Positions 58,741-64,000 of a stretch of 64,000 nucleotides of DNA are shown in pieces. Origin of the DNA: Stutzerimonas nitrititolerans (GTDB taxonomy: Bacteria > Pseudomonadota > Gammaproteobacteria > Pseudomonadales > Pseudomonadaceae). The notes beneath the pieces are model-generated. The model worked only from the letters and a program-made list of their open reading frames with translations. It was not told the origin of the DNA and made no database searches. Made by a program: the position numbers and the translations under genes. The DNA lies in assembly GCF_003696285.1 (NCBI RefSeq), contig NZ_RFFL01000001.1, forward strand, positions 124,001 through 188,000. The letters run 5' to 3'. Positions within the stretch are counted from its first letter, which is position 1; every line of letters begins with the position of its first letter.

Positions 58741-58911
58741 CTAGCTTGCGTCCGGAGTGGAGTTGAACAGGAGTTTGCCCACTCCCGTGTCATGGGGCAG
58801 CAGGTAGAGGCTGAAAGCAAAGATCAGCAGCAGGCCGATGGCGTAGCCGGCGCAGGCCACCTGATGTCGGATTCGGCGGCCGTCGGGGCGGGCGGATGGC
58901 TTTCGAGGCAT
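58741..58911 (-). CDS. Predicted 56-residue single-pass membrane peptide
   Basis: An ATG at 58911 on the minus strand opens a 57-codon frame ending in TAG at 58741. The N-terminus is basic (MPRKPSARPDGRRIRHQ), followed by one hydrophobic segment (about 19-38, ending in AFSLYLLP) and a polar tail ending STPDAS. The positive-inside rule puts the N-terminus in the cytoplasm. Third codon positions are largely G/C, as in the neighbours. The ribosome-binding sequence is weak. I recognise no family. It converges with the nitroreductase gene and has no minus-strand neighbour nearby. Confidence 0.55.
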   Translation of the reverse strand: MPRKPSARPDGRRIRHQVACAGYAIGLLLIFAFSLYLLPHDTGVGKLLFNSTPDAS

Positions 58912-59225
58912 GCTGGATGATCCGGTGTTGCCTTTGGTCGATCGGGGCAGGGCAGAGCGCTGCGGCGAAAGCGCGTGAAATTAGCTCCATGCATGGCAGT
59001 ATGCCAGCACCGAGATGCGATCAATTGCCACGCAGCGTTGCGCAGCCGTTACGCCGGGTACGGCGAGCAGCCGCACGAGTGGCTCGCCTGAGCATGACGC
59101 GACCTTGCCGACGCTCGGTCGAAACATCACGAAAAACTGCCTTTCGTCCGCTGCGCGATGAGTGCGGCACCATCATCCATACTCAGTCCTCGCTGTGGCC
59201 GTTGCCACCCCAGGAGGACAGCCCC
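58912..59225. other. 314-bp region without a supportable gene
   Basis: The stretch between the small membrane peptide and the aldo/keto reductase holds no credible coding frame, RNA or strong repeat. It should contain the promoters for both divergent genes. I see no clear sigma-70 pair. The GGAGG at about 59212-59217 is the ribosome-binding site of the reductase. Confidence 0.6.
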
Positions 59226-60146
59226 ATGTTCCCACGTCGCCAATTCCTGCAGGGCTCGCTTTCGATGGCCGCGCTGGCCGCGCTGGGCCCGTTGCTCCCA
59301 GGCATGTCATTCGCCGCCGACAGTCTGATCAGGCGCGCCATTCCTTCCAGCGGCGAGCCCCTACCGGTGATCGGCCTGGGCACCTCACGTACCTTTAACG
59401 TCGATCCCGACGGCGCCGAGATGGGCGACCTGCTGGAGGTGCTGCGATTGTTGCTCGCCGGCGATGCCCGGCTGATCGATACCGCGCCCAGCTACGGCAA
59501 TGCGGAGCGGGTTACCGGCGAGCTGAAGGCGCGCGCCAATGCCGAAGGCAAGCTGTTCCTCGCCACCAAGGTGTCATCGACCGGCAGGGCGGCCGGCGAG
59601 CGGCAGATCGAGGACAGCTTCAAGGCCCTGCAAAGCGAGAACATCGACCTGATCCAGGTGCACAACCTGCAGGACACCGCGACCCAGCTGCAGCTGCTGC
59701 GCGAGCTGAAAGAGCAGGGACGGGTGCGCTACATCGGCGTCACCCATTACCTCGAATCGGCGCATGACGATCTGCTGGCCGTGCTGCAGAAAGAGCAGGA
59801 CATCGACTTCGTGCGGTTCAACTACTCGGTGGGCGAGCGCAATGCCGAACGGCGGCTGTTGCCGTATTGCGCCGACAAGGGCATCGCCACGCTGATCAAT
59901 CGACCCTTTCTGCGCGGCCAGGCGTTTGCCCGGGTGCGGCAGCAGCCGCTACCGGACTGGGCTGCCGAGATCGATGCCACGTCCTGGGCGCAGCTGCTGC
60001 TCAAGTTCATCCTCGCCGATCCGGCGGTGACAGCGGTGATACCCGCAACCTCGACGCCGCGCTACATGGCCGACAACTTGCTGGCCGGGCAGGGCCGCCT
60101 GCCGGATGCGCGGCAGCGCCAGCTGATCGTCGACGCCTTCGGTTGA
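59226..60146 (+). CDS. Tat-exported aldo/keto reductase
   Basis: A 306-residue protein with a twin-arginine signal (MFPRRQFLQGSLSMAALAAL, cleavage after SFA), so it should be exported folded to the periplasm with its NAD(P)H cofactor. The reductase tetrad is visible: aspartate and tyrosine in DTAPSYGNAE, lysine in FLATKVSS, histidine in IQVHNLQD. The barrel ends with AVIPATSTPRYMADNL, a cofactor-binding segment. The substrate is unknown. GGAGG lies nine bases before the ATG. The transporter gene follows 9 bp after its stop, so the two are probably co-translated. Confidence 0.9.
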   Translation: MFPRRQFLQGSLSMAALAALGPLLPGMSFAADSLIRRAIPSSGEPLPVIGLGTSRTFNVDPDGAEMGDLLEVLRLLLAGDARLIDTAPSYGNAERVTGELKARANAEGKLFLATKVSSTGRAAGERQIEDSFKALQSENIDLIQVHNLQDTATQLQLLRELKEQGRVRYIGVTHYLESAHDDLLAVLQKEQDIDFVRFNYSVGERNAERRLLPYCADKGIATLINRPFLRGQAFARVRQQPLPDWAAEIDATSWAQLLLKFILADPAVTAVIPATSTPRYMADNLLAGQGRLPDARQRQLIVDAFG

Positions 60147-60155
60147 GCCGGTGCC

Positions 60156-61451
60156 GTGGGCGAGCATCGCTTGCGCCTGGCCGCGCTGATCAACGCCCGT
60201 CCCGCCGAGTTGCGTGCGGCATTGGCCGGCTTCGGGCTGTTCTTCTGCCTGTTCAGCGGCTACTTCATGCTGCGGCCGATCCGCGAGTCCATGGGCATCC
60301 AGGGCGGCGTGGAGAACCTGCAGTGGCTGTTCAGCGCGACCTTCGTCGCCATGCTGGTGGCGGTACCGCTGTTCGCCTGGCTCAATTCGCGGGTGGCGCG
60401 TATCCATTACATCGATTGGGTCTACGGCTTCTTCTGCGCCAACCTGCTGCTGTTCGCCGGGCTGTTCTTCGGCCTGCACGACAGCGTCTGGCTGGCGCGG
60501 GTGTTCTATGTGTGGATCTCGGTCTACAACCTGTTCGTGGTGTCGGTGGCCTGGAGCCTGATGGCCGACGTATTCGATGCGCCCCAGGCGCGTCGGCTGT
60601 TCGCCTTCATCGCCGCGGGCGCCAGTGTCGGCGGCCTGGTCGGCCCCGCCGCGAGCGCGCTGCTGGTGGGTGCGCTCGGGCAGTTCGGGCTGATGCTGCT
60701 GGCGGCGCTGCTGCTGGCCCTGGCGGTGGTGCTCAAGCATTACCTGATGGCCTGGCGGGACGTGGCCGGTGCCGGTCGGCCCGGTGCCGAGCGGGCGGAA
60801 AGCCCGCGCCGCCCCGTGGGGGGCAACCCGTTCAGCGGACTGACGCGGGTGCTGGGTTCGAGCTACCTGCTGGGAATCGCCGCCTTCGTGCTGCTGCTGA
60901 CCACTGCCAGCACCTTTCTCTACTTCGAGCAGGCGCGGCTGGTGGCCGGGCTGTTTCCCGACCGCGCCGAGCAGGTGCGGGTCTTCGGTGCCATCGACTT
61001 CGTGGTGCAGGCCGGCGCGCTGTTGTCGCAGCTGTTCATCACCGGCCATATCGCCCAGCGCCTCGGGGTGCGGGTGCTGCTGGCGGCGGTGCCGGGGATG
61101 GTGTGTCTGGGTTTCATCGGCCTGGCGCTGGCGCCGACCTTCGCCGTTCTGGCGGCGGTGATGATCGTGCGACGCATCGGCGAGTACGCCTTCGTCCGAC
61201 CGGGTCGCGAAATGCTCTTCGCGCCGCTGGATGCCGAGAGCAAATACAAGGCGAAGAATTTCATCGACACAGTGGTTTATCGCGGCGGCGATGCGCTCAG
61301 CGGCTGGGCCAAGGCGCTGCTGGACATGCTTGGCCAGGGCACGCTGCTGATCGCGCTGGTGGGAGCCGGCTGCGCGGCAGTCTGGGGCGCGCTCGGCTGG
61401 TATCTGGGCGGTCGGGCGGATCGGCAGGCGAGCCGGCAGGATGCGCATTAA
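60156..61451 (+). CDS. MFS/ATP:ADP-translocase-like (NTP/NDP exchanger family) transporter
   Basis: A 431-residue protein with about twelve membrane segments. The N-terminal FCLFSGYFMLRPIRESMGI is typical of bacterial proteins grouped with the Tlc nucleotide translocases within the major facilitator fold. VWISVYNLFVVSVAWSLMADVF and the basic VRPGREMLFAPLDAESKYKAKNFIDT segment are also characteristic. Free-living homologues are common and their substrate is not established; ATP exchange should not be assumed. The start is a GTG at 60156, nine bases after the reductase stop. It may supply or remove something for the periplasmic reductase, which is inference only. Confidence 0.82.
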   Translation: MGEHRLRLAALINARPAELRAALAGFGLFFCLFSGYFMLRPIRESMGIQGGVENLQWLFSATFVAMLVAVPLFAWLNSRVARIHYIDWVYGFFCANLLLFAGLFFGLHDSVWLARVFYVWISVYNLFVVSVAWSLMADVFDAPQARRLFAFIAAGASVGGLVGPAASALLVGALGQFGLMLLAALLLALAVVLKHYLMAWRDVAGAGRPGAERAESPRRPVGGNPFSGLTRVLGSSYLLGIAAFVLLLTTASTFLYFEQARLVAGLFPDRAEQVRVFGAIDFVVQAGALLSQLFITGHIAQRLGVRVLLAAVPGMVCLGFIGLALAPTFAVLAAVMIVRRIGEYAFVRPGREMLFAPLDAESKYKAKNFIDTVVYRGGDALSGWAKALLDMLGQGTLLIALVGAGCAAVWGALGWYLGGRADRQASRQDAH

Positions 61452-61513
61452 AGCGCCTGTGCGAAAGCAAATAATGGCAAACTGCCGGCTACCTTTTCGA
61501 CACGGAGGTTGCC

Positions 61514-62098
61514 ATGCGCGCCGCATCGCTGTTCACGCTCATCACTGCCATTGCCATCAGTGGCTGCAGCATCAAGCAGACCGTTACCCCTGCCACGTTG
61601 TCCGCCGAGCTGGCACCGGAAATCTGCATGATTCCGGCGCTGAACTTGCGCGCCGGATTCACCAGCGCCTATCAGGCATCGCTGGTGGAAAAAGGCTTCA
61701 GGACCCGTCTGATGGCGCCCGGCAGCAGCCCCGATCGCTGTGCGCTCGCCACCACCTACATCGGGCGCTGGGGCTGGGATCTGGCGTTGTATATGAAACA
61801 TGCCGATATCCGCGTCTACGAGCAGGGTCGCCAGGTCGGTCAGGCGGAGTACGATGCGCGCTGGGGCGGCGGGCGTCTGGACAAGTTCATCAGCGCCGAG
61901 GACAAGATTGCCGAGTTGACGCACCAGCTGTTTCCCAATGGCGCAGCCAGCCTCGGCCGTACCGCACCAGAGATTGCCGGCGGCTCGGCGCCCCTGAGCA
62001 AGGCCGCTTACCGGCAGCAGCAACTCGACCGGCTGATGGGTGAGAATCTATCGTACGAAGACTATCAGCGGCGCTATCACGAGCTGATGGCTGAATAG
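61514..62098 (+). CDS. Predicted lipoprotein (possibly Sbal_3080 family)
   Basis: A 194-residue lipoprotein with signal MRAASLFTLITAIAI and lipobox ISGC (C20), so it is lipidated and, with serine at +2, probably outer-membrane bound. The mature part has two further cysteines (in PEICMIP and DRCALA) and a beta-rich region (TYIGRWGWDLALYMKHADIRVYE) before a helical tail. It resembles a family I remember as Sbal_3080 lipoproteins, of unknown function; treat the name as tentative. GGAGG precedes the ATG. It stands alone between the transporter and the HPF-like gene. Confidence 0.8.
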   Translation: MRAASLFTLITAIAISGCSIKQTVTPATLSAELAPEICMIPALNLRAGFTSAYQASLVEKGFRTRLMAPGSSPDRCALATTYIGRWGWDLALYMKHADIRVYEQGRQVGQAEYDARWGGGRLDKFISAEDKIAELTHQLFPNGAASLGRTAPEIAGGSAPLSKAAYRQQQLDRLMGENLSYEDYQRRYHELMAE

Positions 62099-62191
62099 GC
62101 CCGTATGGAGGTGATTCGTCCGATCATTCTGAACCTCGGTGCAGGTCGCATCCTCGAACCTTGAGGCGTATCACGAAAGAGGTGAGAGCGA

Positions 62192-62617
62192 ATGCAGGTC
62201 CAGGTGAGAAGCAACCATATCGAAGGCAGTGCCGAGCTCCACGAGTGGGTCGGCGCCGCCGTACAGGAGCGGCTCGGGCGTTTCGAGGATTTCCTGATGC
62301 GGGTGGAAATCCACGTCGGTGACGAGAACGCGCAGAAGGCCGGTGCCGCCGACAAGCGTTGCCAGATCGAGGCACGGCCCAAGGGCCATCAGCCGCTGTC
62401 GGTCACGCACAAGGCCGAGTCGTTGCAGTTGGCGGTCGACGGAGCCGCCGAGAAAATGCACAGCGCCATCGGACACCTGATGGGCAAGCTCGATGCGAAA
62501 GTGGTCGCCAGCGGCTACCTGGACGATCCGCTGCTGGAAGAAGAGCCACGGCAGGTTACCGATGCCCTGTTGCAGGAAGAATTCCTCGCCCGGCAGGAGG
62601 AACGGGGCAAGGATTAA
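62192..62617 (+). CDS. Short HPF/RaiA family ribosome-associated protein
   Basis: A 141-residue protein with the S30AE beta-alpha-beta-beta-beta-alpha fold: MQVQVRSNHIEGSAELHEWV, RFEDFLMRVEIHVGDEN, CQIEARPKGHQPLSVTHKAES and LQLAVDGAAEKMHSAI. An acidic tail (DDPLLEEEPRQV onward) follows. The C-terminal dimerisation domain of long HPF is absent. Such proteins bind the 30S decoding region and silence or protect ribosomes. The fit to canonical HPF is loose, so it may be a specialised paralogue; the usual hpf beside rpoN would be elsewhere in the genome. GAGGTGAG precedes the ATG. Confidence 0.82.
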   Translation: MQVQVRSNHIEGSAELHEWVGAAVQERLGRFEDFLMRVEIHVGDENAQKAGAADKRCQIEARPKGHQPLSVTHKAESLQLAVDGAAEKMHSAIGHLMGKLDAKVVASGYLDDPLLEEEPRQVTDALLQEEFLARQEERGKD

Positions 62618-62690
62618 TGGCCTGGGTGGCTAGTTCAATGAGTCAATTTCGGCGCCTGAGGCCCTGATACTGCATTGCTGCTCCACGCCA

Positions 62691-63398
62691 TCAGGTTCCC
62701 TGTTGCAGGAGTTCGCGCCGAATATGACCAATGGCGCCCATTGGATTGAGCCCCTTGGGGCAGACCCAGCTGCAATTGCCGATGCTGCGGCAGCGGAACA
62801 CGCTGAAGGGATCGTCCAGATCCGCCAGGCGCTCGGCCGCTGCCGTATCCCGACTGTCGACGATGAAGCGCCAGGCCTGCAGCAACCCGGCCGGGCCGAT
62901 ATATTTCTCCGGGTTCCACCACCAGGACGGACACTGCGAGGAACAGCAGCCGCAGAGGATGCATTCGTACAGGCCATCGAGCCGGGCACGCTCTGCGGGC
63001 GATTGCAGGCGCTCGATGCTCGGTGCTGGCTGATCGTTGATCAGCCAGGGCTTGATACGTTCGTACTGCTTGAAGAACAGGCTCTGGTCCACAACCAGGT
63101 CGCGTACCACCGGCATGCCGGGCAGTGGCCGGATGATCAGACGACCCGCGCCATCCAGGGCGTCGTAGACCGCCGTGATGCAGGCCAGGCGGTTCTTGCC
63201 GCCGATGTTCATGCCATCCGAGCCACAGACGCCTTCGCGACAGGAGCGGCGGTAGGCCAGCGACGGGTCCGTTTCGCGCAGATATTCCAGCACGTCCAGC
63301 ACCATGCGCTGGCGGAACTCATCGGGCGCCTGCATCGACTGCATGTAGGGCTTGGCGTCCCGTTCTGCGTTGTAGCGATACAGCTGTACGTCGAGCAT
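62691..63398 (-). CDS. Succinate dehydrogenase/fumarate reductase iron-sulfur subunit (orphan SdhB paralogue)
   Basis: A 235-residue protein carrying all three cluster motifs of SdhB/FrdB: [2Fe-2S] in CREGVCGSDGMNIGGKNRLAC (trimmed family block at about 57-77), [4Fe-4S] in CILCGCCSSQCP (about 148-159), and [3Fe-4S] in CRSIGNCSWVCPKG (about 195-208). No sdhA, sdhC or sdhD gene is in the window. The start at 63398 (MLDVQLYRYN) matches canonical SdhB; 17 upstream codons are open. Sequence around the third cluster (SWVCPKGLNPMGAIGHI) differs from the usual Pseudomonas SdhB as I recall it. It is either a duplicate or a subunit of another flavoprotein complex. Confidence 0.88.
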   Translation of the reverse strand: MLDVQLYRYNAERDAKPYMQSMQAPDEFRQRMVLDVLEYLRETDPSLAYRRSCREGVCGSDGMNIGGKNRLACITAVYDALDGAGRLIIRPLPGMPVVRDLVVDQSLFFKQYERIKPWLINDQPAPSIERLQSPAERARLDGLYECILCGCCSSQCPSWWWNPEKYIGPAGLLQAWRFIVDSRDTAAAERLADLDDPFSVFRCRSIGNCSWVCPKGLNPMGAIGHIRRELLQQGT

Positions 63399-63593
63399 CC
63401 GTCTGGCCCCCCTTGGGCGGTGGAGAAACGACAGGTTGTTCCTGTCCACTTCGGAGCGATTCAGCTACAGCTTAGATCAGCGAATGGAATGATCACGCTT
63501 GGCGACAGGAGGATGCATCGATGCGAGTCGATGGCGGTGGTTGCCGGGCGCGCTGCGCGGGCAAGTAACCCCTGCGCCCCGTGGGTGCAGCCG

Positions 63594-64000
63594 CTAGCGA
63601 GGAATGATGGAGATCTTGCCGTCCTTCTCCAGGATGGCGAACTTGATCTGGTCGATTCGTTCGAGGCCCTGCGAATGCCGCGCCGCCTCGAGGATGTCGC
63701 CTTCATCGATACGGGCTTTGCGAATCCGGCGTTCGAGCACCTGGCCATGCTCGACGATGATCATTGGCTCGCCATCGATCAGTTTGGAGAGCCAGCGCGA
63801 CTTGTTCTTCAGCAGCGACAGGGCGATGTCGAAGACCACCAGCGACACGATCACCACCATCGCGTTGACGATCGAGAAGTCATCGCCGAGCAGCGCCTGC
63901 TGCGTGGCCTCGCCGATGATCAGCAGCAGGACGAAATCGAAGGTGGTCAGCTCTGAAAGCGTGCGCCTGCCGGCCAGCCGAAAGACCACCAACACCACCA
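63594..64000 (-). CDS. DUF421/YetF family membrane protein (partial, N-terminus beyond window)
   Basis: The frame runs off the right edge; 135 codons are visible, ending in TAG at 63594. Two membrane segments (TTFDFVLLLIIGEATQQAL, AMVVIVSLVVFDIALSLL) precede a cytoplasmic DUF421 domain with DGEPMIIVEHGQVLERRIRKAR and LERIDQIKFAILEKDGKISIIP. The first transmembrane helix (VVFRLAGRRTL region and beyond) is cut. The function is unknown; homologues are linked to membrane or spore resistance in Bacillus. It lies upstream of the SdhB paralogue on the same strand, 195 bp away. Confidence 0.85.
   Translation of the reverse strand, partial: VVLVVFRLAGRRTLSELTTFDFVLLLIIGEATQQALLGDDFSIVNAMVVIVSLVVFDIALSLLKNKSRWLSKLIDGEPMIIVEHGQVLERRIRKARIDEGDILEAARHSQGLERIDQIKFAILEKDGKISIIPR

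Overview
The window looks like chromosomal DNA of a Pseudomonas sensu lato species, probably from the stutzeri/mendocina end of the family. GC is high, and almost every gene has a clear counterpart in P. aeruginosa. From memory, three stretches match three separate parts of the PAO1 map: the desA/agu/spu polyamine region, the metNIQ/znu/nrdJ region, and the pckA/hslO/rimK/amgRS/tex/gshA/argA/argE/pit region. I see no rRNA, tRNA, phage, integron or CRISPR. The only mobile element I can support is a 148-bp MITE-like palindrome, but short intergenic palindromic repeats are frequent.

Layout. 1-3.5 kb: a partial Cache-domain sensor, the acyl-lipid desaturase DesA, a PAS-GGDEF diguanylate cyclase and a small secreted protein. 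3.7-17 kb: polyamine catabolism and uptake. AguA and AguB convert agmatine to putrescine. SpuI and SpuB gamma-glutamylate polyamines, SpuA is the gamma-glutamyl hydrolase, SpuC is the transaminase, and SpuDEFGH is an ABC importer with a putrescine-type and a spermidine-type binding protein. 17-20.3 kb: a VOC protein and the methionine importer MetNIQ. 20.5-22.6 kb: the large catalase KatE. 22.8-26.3 kb: a YgjP-like metalloprotein and the zinc-uptake locus (zur-znuCB divergent from znuA). 26.4-29.3 kb: a split B12-dependent ribonucleotide reductase, nrdJa/nrdJb.

29.4-38 kb: REP elements and the MITE, OsmC, a DUF2388 protein, a 1584-residue hybrid sensor kinase, and two divergent L,D-transpeptidase genes. 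38-41.4 kb: an orphan GspE/PilB-type ATPase and a CYTH-CHAD protein. 41.5-43.6 kb: a DUF47 protein and the Pit phosphate transporter. 43.6-48 kb: argE, argA and gshA. 48-53.2 kb: a thioesterase, tex and the envelope-stress pair amgR/amgS. 53.2-58 kb: rimK-rimB, the heat-shock genes hslR and hslO, and pckA. 58-64 kb: a nitroreductase, a 56-residue membrane peptide, a Tat-exported aldo/keto reductase followed at once by a nucleotide-translocase-like transporter, a lipoprotein, a short HPF/RaiA protein, an orphan SdhB-like iron-sulfur protein and a partial DUF421 membrane protein.

I did not find a clearly new multi-gene system. The points most worth a second look are the orphan SdhB paralogue, the MITE sitting on the osmC stop codon, two families of intergenic palindromes (one supplying the katE stop codon), the apparent insertion of katE into an otherwise conserved block, the multi-sensor hybrid kinase, and the unannotated 56-residue membrane peptide.
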